Assembly (NCBI GenBank): GCA_945865525.1
Contig: CAMBDY010000005.1
Location: 1 to 64,000, forward strand
Direction of reading: 5' to 3'
Length of the DNA stretch: 64,000 nt
DNA from: Nitrospira lenta
Lineage (GTDB): Bacteria > Nitrospirota > Nitrospiria > Nitrospirales > Nitrospiraceae
This document shows, in pieces, positions 30,717-40,037 of this stretch. The notes beneath the pieces were generated by a model. That model saw only the letters and a list, made by a program, of their open reading frames with translations, had not been told where the DNA came from and did no database searches. A program made the position numbers and the translations under genes. Positions within the stretch are counted from its first letter, which is position 1. The number at the start of each line of letters is the position of its first letter.

Positions 30717-30898
30717 ATCCTCCCGACAATACGCTCAATGCCCTCACTCTCCGCTATCGAATCCTGCTCGGTCTAACACAGACAGACCCACGACCTACCA
30801 GCTTGCTCGCCTTGCGCTCCGGGACCGCTGCTCGCTTCGGCCGTAATACCTCGGTGCGCTGCCCAAAGAGACGGGCTACAGCGCACCCACGCGAACAA

Positions 30899-31372
30899 TT
30901 AGGGGATCTCGTCAAGAATATTGGATTGGATCGATGGCAGAGGCGCCACTTGACGTGGCGGACCTGGAAGAACGAGCGGTGAACCTCCCTGGTTGCCGCC
31001 CTGAATTAATCCGATCGAGAGTTGCGGCCCCAGGGTGGTCACCGCCCCGCTCCAAGCTTGGCCGGTCGTGGGATTCCGAAAGCTATACGATTGAAAATTA
31101 CTTCCGGGATTGTAGAGAAATCCCTGCGTACCCTGATTATCAAGATAAAGATTGCCCGGGCCGGGCAAATTAAACAAGGGTGCAACCCCTCCGTCAAATG
31201 AGCGAACACTGGAAATCGATTGCCCCCAGGCCTGCGAGTCTAGAGACAACAGCCCCCAGGGCAACAGCGCTAGCGCACAGAACACCGCAGGCAGCACTGC
31301 CACGGTTAACATGAATTGCATGCCCAGATGGATCTGGGCCCTCACCGAACTTAGCGCATGACAAAGTCCCAT
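30899..31372 (-). CDS. Hypothetical secreted Gly/Pro/Ser-rich protein
   Basis: Hydrophobic N-terminal segment then low-complexity secreted-type sequence; divergent to the TolC-like gene. Confidence 0.45.
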   Translation of the reverse strand: MGLCHALSSVRAQIHLGMQFMLTVAVLPAVFCALALLPWGLLSLDSQAWGQSISSVRSFDGGVAPLFNLPGPGNLYLDNQGTQGFLYNPGSNFQSYSFRNPTTGQAWSGAVTTLGPQLSIGLIQGGNQGGSPLVLPGPPRQVAPLPSIQSNILDEIP

Positions 31373-31401
31373 AAAATGACTATAATATAGTTTGATATTT
31401 T

Positions 31402-32988
31402 TTGTCGAGCGAAAAGGGGCCTATGGATTGGCATGCAAGAACAGATGGAGGGTGGCGCGCATGCTGTCATGCCATCAGCCTGAGCCTGATCCTGGTGCCT
31501 GGACTCAGTTGGAGTCTGGAGCTGGGCAACGCCCCTCCCGCAGAACGACGGGAAAGCATCTCACTCGCCGACGCAGCACTGCAAGCACTGAAACATAATC
31601 TGGACATCAACATTAGCCGCCAGACGAAGGAGACCCGGCAGGCCGACATCACCGTCGAACAGGCCAAATTCGATCCGACCCTCAGCGTCAACGGTCAATA
31701 CAACCGAACGGTGAACCCGCTCAACCGACCGGTATTCGGCGGAACCACCGGCAACTTGGGTGACATTGCAACCTTCGATCAACGGAACCACTCTGTCACG
31801 GTCGATGCAACAACCAATTTGCTCACTGGCGGCAACGTCGACCTCAACTACAGTCCCTCACGGACAACGGTAAATCAAAATATGGCCGGGGGCTTTCTCT
31901 ACAACCCTGCGTACACCGGCGGCCTCGCACTGACGCTCACGCAGCCCCTACTCCGCAACGCCGGCGTTGACGTCACCAAGACCTTCATCCTCGTCGCCCA
32001 GAACAATGCCGTCGTTGAGGAACATATCTTTCGCGATCGCGTTCTCACCGTGCTCGCCACAGTGGAGCAAACCTATTGGGAAGTCGTCTTTGCCAATGAG
32101 AACCTGAAAGTGGCGGAGGCAGCCCTGAAGGCTGCGCAGGAACTCCTCGCCAGCAACCGCGCCAAAGCGAAGGCCGGCATCATGTCGATTGTCGATGTCC
32201 TCCAAGCCGAAGCGGCAGTCGCCTCACGGGTCGAGCAGGTCCTGATTGCTGATAAAACGATTCGAGACCAGGAGGATCAGTTGCGCCGCCTGCTTAATCC
32301 AGCGGAGGAAGACCTGCGGCAGGACTTGCGGTTGACCCCGCTCGACCAACCGGTCGTGACCCTCGAACCTCTCAGCCTGCAGGAAGCCATCGACACGGCT
32401 ATCGCGCAACGGCCTGAAATCGTCCAGGCAAAAAAGAACATGGAGTCGAGCGATCTCAACACCAAGTTCGCCAAAAACCAGATCCTCCCGACTCTTTCGT
32501 TCCAAGGCACGATGGGCATGGCAGGACTTGGGAAAGACTATGCCGAATCCGTGAATAGAAACCTCAACGGCGATTACTACAATTACGGCGCGGGCCTCGT
32601 GTTGAGCTACCCGCTCGGCAATCGCTCAGCCTGGAGCACTTACAGCAAGCGGCAGCTGGAGGGCAAGAACGCCGAAGCCTCGCTCGTGAGTGTGCGACAG
32701 CAGATTATCGTGGGTGTGCGCGAAGCCGTCCGCCGCGTCCAGACGGATTTCAAACGAATCGAGACCACCCGATCGGCTCGAATCATGGCGGAGAAACAGT
32801 TGCAAGCAGAGCAAGAGCGGCTGAAGGTGGGATTGAGCACGACTCGTTTCGTCCTCGACTTCCAACGCGACCTTGCGACGGCTCAAGGGAATGAATTGCG
32901 CGCCACGGTCGACTACAACAAAGCGCTCTCCAACCTCGCGCGGCAAAAAGCCTCCACTCTTGACCGCTACAACTTCCAACTGAACTGA
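31402..32988 (+). CDS. TolC-family outer membrane protein
   Basis: ISLADAALQALKHNLDINISRQ..., repeated coiled-coil architecture, LGLVLSYPLGNR-like segment. Confidence 0.88.
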   Translation: MSSEKGPMDWHARTDGGWRACCHAISLSLILVPGLSWSLELGNAPPAERRESISLADAALQALKHNLDINISRQTKETRQADITVEQAKFDPTLSVNGQYNRTVNPLNRPVFGGTTGNLGDIATFDQRNHSVTVDATTNLLTGGNVDLNYSPSRTTVNQNMAGGFLYNPAYTGGLALTLTQPLLRNAGVDVTKTFILVAQNNAVVEEHIFRDRVLTVLATVEQTYWEVVFANENLKVAEAALKAAQELLASNRAKAKAGIMSIVDVLQAEAAVASRVEQVLIADKTIRDQEDQLRRLLNPAEEDLRQDLRLTPLDQPVVTLEPLSLQEAIDTAIAQRPEIVQAKKNMESSDLNTKFAKNQILPTLSFQGTMGMAGLGKDYAESVNRNLNGDYYNYGAGLVLSYPLGNRSAWSTYSKRQLEGKNAEASLVSVRQQIIVGVREAVRRVQTDFKRIETTRSARIMAEKQLQAEQERLKVGLSTTRFVLDFQRDLATAQGNELRATVDYNKALSNLARQKASTLDRYNFQLN

Positions 32989-32996
32989 CGGCCTCC

Positions 32997-33713
32997 ATGA
33001 TGGAGCCCGATCCGGGTGCTCACGCAACACCGACACAAGCAACGGAACGGGGAGCAGCCCTCGCGCTCCTCCCTCTCGCTGCGACGCTCGTTTTCTATGC
33101 CCTCCCCGCCTCACGCCAAGAACAGCAGCTCATCCAATTCGCGCCACAGATCCTCGCCTATCTAGCCTTAGGCCTTTGGACTATGCGGAACCGCGACATC
33201 GCGCCGCGACTTGGGCTAAAAAAACGAAACATCTGGGAGAGCCTCTGTTGGGGGCTCTCAACAGGCCTGCTACTCGGCTGCCTGAATAGCGTCGCGATTT
33301 TTTCAGCTTATCCGTCTCTTGGGTACGATATTAGCTTCCTGATATCGACGCCCCACGCCCAAGTCCCCCTCTTCATCATGGCCCCCTGGGCCATCTGTCT
33401 CATCGCACTTTTTGTGGAACTAAACTTTCGTGGCTTCCTCTTAGGACGTCTGGCTGTGCTTGAGTCGAGGCTGAGAAGAGCCGACCTCGCCTCTCGCCGA
33501 TCGCCCCTCGCCCTGTTGACCAGCGCCCTGGTATTTGCATTCGACCCCTTCATGGTCAATACTTTTCAGGACCTCCATTGGATCGCCCTCTGGGACGGTC
33601 TCATCTGGGGCATCATCTGGCTGAGAACCAACAACCTCTATGCCACAATCGTGGCCCATGCCGTAGAAGTGCTGGTGCTGTACAGTGCGGCACGATACAC
33701 ATTGATGCCTTAG
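32997..33713 (+). CDS. CPBP-family intramembrane protease-like protein
   Basis: Multi-TM; VELNFRGFLLGRL and DGLIWGIIWLRTNNLYATIVAHAVEVLVL. Confidence 0.65.
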   Translation: MMEPDPGAHATPTQATERGAALALLPLAATLVFYALPASRQEQQLIQFAPQILAYLALGLWTMRNRDIAPRLGLKKRNIWESLCWGLSTGLLLGCLNSVAIFSAYPSLGYDISFLISTPHAQVPLFIMAPWAICLIALFVELNFRGFLLGRLAVLESRLRRADLASRRSPLALLTSALVFAFDPFMVNTFQDLHWIALWDGLIWGIIWLRTNNLYATIVAHAVEVLVLYSAARYTLMP

Positions 33714-33746
33714 AAAAATCCAGTTCCCTCAGCAAGGAGCAACTCA

Positions 33747-34085
33747 ATGGGTGAATTCGGTAAATATGCGCTCTACTTTCTTCTCGGCGGAACCATCGTC
33801 AGCGTCTCCACCTACCTTGGCTCTCAAGGCCGTTCGTTCCTCGCCGCCTTTGCCAGCACCTTCCCTGCCATCACAGGGGCGACATTCATTCTCATCTATC
33901 TAAACGGGGGCAACGAATCGTTAGTGGGCTACGCGAAGGACCTCGTGTGGTTTGTGCCGCCCTGGATCGTCTACGTCGTGACCATGATCTATGGCGTGCC
34001 GCGAATCGGCTTCTGGCCTGCCATGGCCCTCTCCATGACGCTCTACTTCGGCTGTGTCGGGCTGGTCAAGCTGGTAATTCGATAA
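33747..34085 (+). CDS. Small membrane protein (DUF3147-like)
   Basis: Multi-TM, 112 aa, GGTIVSVSTYLGSQGRSFLAAFASTFPAITGATF. Confidence 0.5.
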   Translation: MGEFGKYALYFLLGGTIVSVSTYLGSQGRSFLAAFASTFPAITGATFILIYLNGGNESLVGYAKDLVWFVPPWIVYVVTMIYGVPRIGFWPAMALSMTLYFGCVGLVKLVIR

Positions 34086-34173
34086 CTGCCACGCCCCTCT
34101 TTCTCGATCAGTCCTTGAACCCCTGCTGGGGGATTGTTACGATGGTAAGATTTTCAGGGCCGCACAACAATCT

Positions 34174-36966
34174 ATGGCAAGTACTCGACAGCCTCTCGTT
34201 CCTTCGCAAGACCTGATCGTCGAAGGGGCGCGCCAAAACAACCTCAAGAACATCTCGCTCCGCATCCCCCACAATCAGGTCACGGCCATCACAGGGGTAT
34301 CGGGGTCGGGAAAATCCTCACTCGCCTTTGAGACCTTGTTCGCCGAAGGCCAATGGCGCTATGTAGAATCGCTCTCCATCTATGCCCGCATGTTCCTCGA
34401 TAAGGTCAACCGCCCCGACGTCGACCGGATCATCAACGTCCGCCCCGCCATTGCCATCGAGCAGAAGAACCCCATCCGCACCGCCCGCTCGACCGTCGGG
34501 ACCACAACCGAAATTGCCGACCTCCTGCGACTCCTCTTCGCCAAGGTGGGCCATCCCGTCTGTCCTGATTGCGGGATTAAAGCACGCAGCTTTCATCCGA
34601 GCAGCGTCGTAGATGACCTCCTGAGCCAGTGTCCCGATGCGCGGGCGATGATCCTCTTTCCGGTCAAAGCCCCAGCGCCAAAACAGGACCAGGCCTTTTT
34701 CCAATCACTCTTGCTGCGCGGCTTCACCAGACTGCAATGTGACCAGGAGATCCTCGATCTTCACCAAGACCACAACCTGCCTAAGACCAGGCCGGACCAC
34801 CTCCATGTAGTCCTCGACCGGCTGGTGATCCGGGAAGAGAGCCGATCCCGCCTCGTCGAAGCAATCGAAACCGCGTTGCGCGAAGGCGAAGGGCTCTGCC
34901 GCGTAGAGGTCATCGACCAGGGTACCAGGACCTACAGCACGGACTTCCGCTGCCAACCCTGCGGCAGAACGTTCGAACCGATTCGCCCAGTCCTCTTTTC
35001 CTTTAACCATCCGCTCGGCGCCTGTCCCGAGTGCAAAGGATTCGGTAATATTCTCCGCTACGACCCTGACCTCGTCATTCCCGACCACAGCAAGTCGCTA
35101 GCACAAGGCGCCATCGATCCCTGGAGCAAGCCCAGCGGCGATTGGTGGCAGAAGCAAATGTTGCTCTCCATGAAGCGGCGAGGGGTCAATCTCTCGGCCC
35201 CCTACAAGGATCTCTCACCGGAGATTCAGCAGATCCTCTGGCAGGGAGCAGGCAAGATGGAGGGGGTACAGCAGTTCTTCGACTACCTGGAGGGGAAGCG
35301 CTACAAACTGCATGTGCGTGTCATGCTCAGCCGCTACCGCACGCCGGTCTCCTGCCCGAACTGCGCGGGGTCCCGCCTCAGACCTGCCGCGCGTTACGTG
35401 AAGATTGCGGGCCAAGACATCCATGAGCTGTCCTCACTCACGATTGAAGAGGTCGCAGCCTGGCTGGCAGCCCTCCCCCTCTCGCCCTATGAAGAACAGA
35501 TCGCCCAAGACATCCTCAAACAGCTAATAGCCAAGCTCAACTTTCTCCTCCGTGTAGGCCTCAGCTATCTAACCCTCTCCCGCCAGACCCGCACCCTCTC
35601 GGGAGGCGAGGCCCAGCGGGCTGCCTTAGCTAATCAACTCGGTGCACGATTGGTCGGCACCCTCTACGTCCTCGACGAACCGACCATCGGCCTCCACCCT
35701 CGCGACACCGCTACGCTCGCCGGTATCCTGCGAGAGCTGGCAGTCCAAGGCAACACCGTCGTCGTCGTCGAACATGATCGTCAAATGATGCTAGCCTCCG
35801 ACTATCTCATCGAGCTAGGCCCCCTGTCGGGAGAAAAGGGCGGCGAGGTGATCTGCGCTGCACCGCGCGAGGAATTCATCGTAGACCAACGGGCGATCAC
35901 GGCTCGCTATCTGCGCGGCGAAGACGAAATTGCCACACCCCGCTCTCGACGGAAGGGCAATGGGAAGTTCCTGATCATCGCTGGGGCTTGCGAGAACAAC
36001 CTCAAAGATCTGTTCGTCCGTATTCCCCTCGGCATGTTGGTCTGCGTCACCGGCGTCTCCGGTTCCGGCAAGAGCACCCTAGTCGAAGACACGCTCTATC
36101 GCGCCATCGCCCGCGCCTTTCGGATCGAATCCCTGCCCATAGGCAAATTTCGCGCGATTAAAGGGATCGAGCATCTGAGTGACATCAAACTCATCGACCA
36201 GGAGCCCATCGGTCGCACGCCCCGCTCGAATCCGGTTACCTACCTGAAAGCCTTCGATGACGTGCGCACCCTCTTCGCCTCTGAGCGAGAATCGCTCAGA
36301 GGCGGGCTGACACCCGGTCATTTTTCCTTCAATACCGCCGGGGGCCGCTGCGATAAATGCGAAGGGAGCGGCGTAGAAAAACTGGAAATGTATTTCTTCG
36401 AGGATATCTATGCCACCTGCGAAGCCTGCGACGGGAAACGATTCAAACCACAGATCCTCTCCATTCGCTATCGCGGGAAAACGATCCATGACGTCTTGCA
36501 GATGACGGCAGAAGACGCGCTCGAATTTTTCAGCGGGTCCCCAAAGCTGACAGAAAAACTCCTCCTGCTCACCTCCATCGGACTCGGCTATCTCCGGCTC
36601 GGCCAAGCCGCGACAACCCTCTCAGGTGGCGAAGCCCAGCGACTGAAGATCGCAGCCGAGCTCAAGGGCACCTCCACAAAAAATGGGCTTTACATCATGG
36701 ATGAACCGACCACGGGCCTGCATGTCGAGGACATCAAAAAGCTCCTGGCAATGTTGCAGAAGCTCGTGAACAGCGGCAACACCGTGGTGGTGGTGGAGCA
36801 CAACCTAGACGTGATCAAGAGCGCCGATTGGATTATCGACTTAGGGCCGGAAGGAGGATCGGCCGGAGGGCAGATTGTGGCCGAGGGAAGACCCGAACAG
36901 ATCGCAAAAGTCGCCGCCTCCCATACGGGGAGATTTCTCGCCCCCCTGCTTAGCGGTGATCCATAA
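34174..36966 (+). CDS. uvrA: UvrA-family excinuclease ABC subunit A (divergent paralogue type)
   Basis: ITGVSGSGKSSLAFETLFAEGQ, Zn motifs CPDC / CDKC..CEAC, two LSGGEAQR signatures, DEPTTGLH. Confidence 0.9.
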   Translation: MASTRQPLVPSQDLIVEGARQNNLKNISLRIPHNQVTAITGVSGSGKSSLAFETLFAEGQWRYVESLSIYARMFLDKVNRPDVDRIINVRPAIAIEQKNPIRTARSTVGTTTEIADLLRLLFAKVGHPVCPDCGIKARSFHPSSVVDDLLSQCPDARAMILFPVKAPAPKQDQAFFQSLLLRGFTRLQCDQEILDLHQDHNLPKTRPDHLHVVLDRLVIREESRSRLVEAIETALREGEGLCRVEVIDQGTRTYSTDFRCQPCGRTFEPIRPVLFSFNHPLGACPECKGFGNILRYDPDLVIPDHSKSLAQGAIDPWSKPSGDWWQKQMLLSMKRRGVNLSAPYKDLSPEIQQILWQGAGKMEGVQQFFDYLEGKRYKLHVRVMLSRYRTPVSCPNCAGSRLRPAARYVKIAGQDIHELSSLTIEEVAAWLAALPLSPYEEQIAQDILKQLIAKLNFLLRVGLSYLTLSRQTRTLSGGEAQRAALANQLGARLVGTLYVLDEPTIGLHPRDTATLAGILRELAVQGNTVVVVEHDRQMMLASDYLIELGPLSGEKGGEVICAAPREEFIVDQRAITARYLRGEDEIATPRSRRKGNGKFLIIAGACENNLKDLFVRIPLGMLVCVTGVSGSGKSTLVEDTLYRAIARAFRIESLPIGKFRAIKGIEHLSDIKLIDQEPIGRTPRSNPVTYLKAFDDVRTLFASERESLRGGLTPGHFSFNTAGGRCDKCEGSGVEKLEMYFFEDIYATCEACDGKRFKPQILSIRYRGKTIHDVLQMTAEDALEFFSGSPKLTEKLLLLTSIGLGYLRLGQAATTLSGGEAQRLKIAAELKGTSTKNGLYIMDEPTTGLHVEDIKKLLAMLQKLVNSGNTVVVVEHNLDVIKSADWIIDLGPEGGSAGGQIVAEGRPEQIAKVAASHTGRFLAPLLSGDP

Positions 36967-37048
36967 ACAAGACGCCACGGCCGCACAAAGGTAACTCCGC
37001 GCTCACGGTTTAGTCTGTTTCCTGCTGGCGCGATTTTAGGGGATACAA

Positions 37049-37645
37049 CTAATTCAGGGAGGGGTCTAAGGGCATGTCCGAATACAAACGATAGTCGTCA
37101 CCGAGCGCGCTCACGATGTCAGCCCAGACCCGCGTGGGATCCTTGTCGAAGACGACGTTGGAGTCCGCCGGAATAGTCAACCAGGAACCGGTCTTCATTT
37201 CAGATTCCAATTGCCCGGGCCCCCAGCCAGAATAGCCAAGATAGGCGCGAAACGCATCGCGCCCTGCGCTAGAAGTCAAAATACGATCGACCAGTCCCGC
37301 ATCTCCTCCGAGGGAAATCCCGTCGAACACATAATGGGAATTCTCAGGCAATTGATCTAACCGATACAGCATCATGACCTGATTCGTCTGCACTGGCCCT
37401 CCGGAAAAGAGGACATGCTGCTGGCCTTCCAAAATTGGCACTTGCGGCAAGGCTTCCGAGACTGACATGGCCGTCGGGCGATTGACCACGACGCCCAGCG
37501 CGCCCTCCGCCCCGTGCTCACAGAGCAACACCACTGTCTGCCGAAAGTTCGGATCGCGCAAAGACGGCGCTGCAATGAGGAAGATGCCTTTTCCAAGTGG
37601 AGCTTTCATGCCCATAATCCTACCGTGCGAACCTGTGGGGTGCAA
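37049..37645 (-). CDS. YqgE/AlgH family protein (DUF179)
   Basis: GIFLIAAPSLRDPNFRQTVVLLCEHGAEGALGVVVNRP, LFSGGPVQTNQVMML, YSGWGPGQLESE. Confidence 0.93.
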   Translation of the reverse strand: MHPTGSHGRIMGMKAPLGKGIFLIAAPSLRDPNFRQTVVLLCEHGAEGALGVVVNRPTAMSVSEALPQVPILEGQQHVLFSGGPVQTNQVMMLYRLDQLPENSHYVFDGISLGGDAGLVDRILTSSAGRDAFRAYLGYSGWGPGQLESEMKTGSWLTIPADSNVVFDKDPTRVWADIVSALGDDYRLYSDMPLDPSLN

Positions 37646-37791
37646 GCACCCCCCAATGGGTCTTCCACGCGTGCTCGTCTTTGTTGCCCTGAAAATGCCC
37701 TAAGGAGACCCCCACTGCGCACATCTAACGAGGGCCTAGTGAGGCCGCGCGTAACACGAACACCAGAAATTTACCGACCATCCCTTCCCTA

Positions 37792-38580
37792 TTAGCGGTA
37801 AAGAGATTCGCGCCGATCACGAAGCAGATCGTTGTACGGGGTGAGGGCTTTGTTCCGCGCGTCGGCAGGATCGATTGCAACAATATATAGTTCGTCCTGA
37901 TCGCGCGGCGCACGATGCAGAATCGCCCCATTAGGAGCGACCACTTCGCTATTGCCGATAAAGGTCAGCCGATCTTTACCTCCCCGTGCTTCGCTGCCAA
38001 TCCGGTTGCTCGTAATCGCGAACACGCGATTTTCCCGGCACCGAACCGGCATAGAATCAGGGCAATCCGGCAATACCAAATTTGAGGGATGACAAATGAT
38101 CTCCGCTCCCTTAAGCGCCAGGGTACGAGCGGCTTCCGGATAATACCAATCGAAACAGATCATCACACCGATCTTGGCCGGTCCAATATCCCAGACCGGG
38201 AACCCCGTGTCGCCCGGCGTAAAGAATAGCGTTTCTTCGAAAAACAGATGGGTCTTGCGATAACAGCCGATGAATCCGGATGGGCCAACGACCACGGCGG
38301 AGTTATAGCAGACAGATCCGGCCCGCTCAGGAAGACCGGCGACAATCACCATCTTGCGACGCTTGGCCAGATCAATCAGCCGTTGCGTGGTCGGTCCATC
38401 CGACACGGACTCCGACAGAGCGAGCACTTCCTGCTGCGAGGTGAACTGATACCCGGAGGCACACAGCTCCGGCAGGACGATCAAGTCGGCATCCGCTCCA
38501 TCAAGCGCCTGCGCAATCGTATCCAGATTGCGCGACACCTCGCCGAACTGTGGCGTAAATTGAAAATACCCGACTCGCAT
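37792..38580 (-). CDS. Carbon-nitrogen hydrolase (nitrilase superfamily)
   Basis: DLIVLPELCASGY, YRKTHLFFEE, VMICFDWYYPEAARTLALKGAEIICHPSN (E-K-C triad). Confidence 0.93.
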   Translation of the reverse strand: MRVGYFQFTPQFGEVSRNLDTIAQALDGADADLIVLPELCASGYQFTSQQEVLALSESVSDGPTTQRLIDLAKRRKMVIVAGLPERAGSVCYNSAVVVGPSGFIGCYRKTHLFFEETLFFTPGDTGFPVWDIGPAKIGVMICFDWYYPEAARTLALKGAEIICHPSNLVLPDCPDSMPVRCRENRVFAITSNRIGSEARGGKDRLTFIGNSEVVAPNGAILHRAPRDQDELYIVAIDPADARNKALTPYNDLLRDRRESLYR

Positions 38581-38687
38581 AGATTAAAGAGCTAACGGCC
38601 TGAGGCAAGGGGTCAGAGGGGAAACAAGGAGCAAGAGACAAGGGTCGCATATCCGCTCACCCCTCGCCTCTTGCCTCTCGCCTACAA

Positions 38688-39035
38688 TTATTTCACTTCT
38701 GACAAATGGGTGACTGCGCCCTCGGCATGCTGAGTGGCCACATCTGCGTGACCGGCCTTGCCATGGACCACGGCTTCCTTGAGATGCTTGATGCCTTCGT
38801 CCAGATGCGGATTCTTCAGGCCGGCCGCTTCTGCATGCTTGAGAGCCCCCTCGGCATGCTTCACCAAGATATCGGCATGGCCCTGCTTGCCATGGGCAAC
38901 TGCTTCCTTGGCATGTTCAACCGCCTCACTAACATGCTTGTCACCGGCAATAGCAAACCCACTGAACAGCGGGAAGCCAGCAAACACGGCAACCGCCACT
39001 ACGGCCAGTGCTTCACGATGGATTCTCATTTTCAT
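38688..39035 (-). CDS. smbP: Small His-rich periplasmic metal-binding protein, SmbP-like
   Basis: Signal peptide ..FSGFAIAG|DKHVSEAVEHAKEAVAHGKQGHADILVKHAEGALKHAE...; 12 His in the mature part; two similar repeats; resembles Nitrosomonas europaea SmbP. Confidence 0.85.
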   Translation of the reverse strand: MKMRIHREALAVVAVAVFAGFPLFSGFAIAGDKHVSEAVEHAKEAVAHGKQGHADILVKHAEGALKHAEAAGLKNPHLDEGIKHLKEAVVHGKAGHADVATQHAEGAVTHLSEVK

Positions 39036-39127
39036 GGATTCCCCCTCAAAAGTTAAGGTTTATTCGACAGACACAAATTATAGCATAACCATCAATACAA
39101 CCACCTTACATAGCCCATTTTTAGCTG

Positions 39128-40006
39128 TCAAGAAGACCGCACTTGTGGGTCCACGTTCAGGATATGCTGCAATCCCTTAGCGTCTTTTTCTACTGGACAG
39201 GCAAAGTCCCGGCTCCACTCCCACCAGGAGCCAGGATAGTTGCGAACCTTCCGGTAACCGGCCAGCTTGAGAACAAAATAGAGCCAGGCCGACCTGACGC
39301 CACCGGTGCAATAACAGATAATTTCTTGATCCGGTGTGAGCCCCTTATCGGCCAGACTCTCCGTAATCACCACCAGATCTTTCAGCGTGGCATTCGGCTG
39401 AAGAAATCCCGCCCAGGCCAGATGAATCGCACTGGGAATATGTCCAGGCCGCGGAATGCCCGAGACCTCTTTGCCGAGATATTCCTCAAGGCTACGCGCA
39501 TCCAAAATCACGGTGGCGGGAGACGGCTGCTTGACGAGCTGTTTCACCTCGTCTTTGTTGGCAATCACGGCCGCCACCGGCTTGACCGTAAAGGTTCCGG
39601 GCTTGGGTGTCACGCAACCATGTTCGAACGGCCGTTTCTCCTGTACCCACTTGACCCATCCCCCGTCGAGGATGCGCAGCTTCGTATGGCCAAAATATTC
39701 CAACATCCAGAACATGCGACCTTCGTCGCCCCAGTTATCGAAGGGATTGGAATAGATCACCACATCGCTGTCCTGACTAATGCCCAAAGCACGGATTGTC
39801 TGTTCCATCCGCCCGCGATCGGGATTCAGCAGGCCCTTCGGGACGGCCTTGGGGTCACTGTACTCATGCCACGTCGAATGCACCGCTCCAGGAATATGCC
39901 CGCCGAACTCGTAGGTGGCCCGTCCGCGCACGTCCAGAATGACTAGGCCTGGCTGCCCTAAGCTCTGTTGAAGGGTTTCGGTATCGATCAACAACGGGTG
40001 TGTCAT
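39128..40006 (-). CDS. Two-domain rhodanese (thiosulfate/3-mercaptopyruvate sulfurtransferase)
   Basis: Tandem rhodanese domains (VILDVRGRATYEFGGHIPGAVH; VILDARSLEEYLG), active-site loop CYCTGGVRSAW. Confidence 0.93.
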   Translation of the reverse strand: MTHPLLIDTETLQQSLGQPGLVILDVRGRATYEFGGHIPGAVHSTWHEYSDPKAVPKGLLNPDRGRMEQTIRALGISQDSDVVIYSNPFDNWGDEGRMFWMLEYFGHTKLRILDGGWVKWVQEKRPFEHGCVTPKPGTFTVKPVAAVIANKDEVKQLVKQPSPATVILDARSLEEYLGKEVSGIPRPGHIPSAIHLAWAGFLQPNATLKDLVVITESLADKGLTPDQEIICYCTGGVRSAWLYFVLKLAGYRKVRNYPGSWWEWSRDFACPVEKDAKGLQHILNVDPQVRSS

Positions 40007-40037
40007 ATCATTCCTTTGTAGCTTGAACTGTCAACGA

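Noticed and set aside
38584-38690. Purine-rich stretch (ggggtcagaggggaaacaaggagcaagagacaaggg) followed by pyrimidine-rich stretch
   Set aside because: Might be a triplex/repeat element, but arms are only loosely complementary and no second copy was found in the window.
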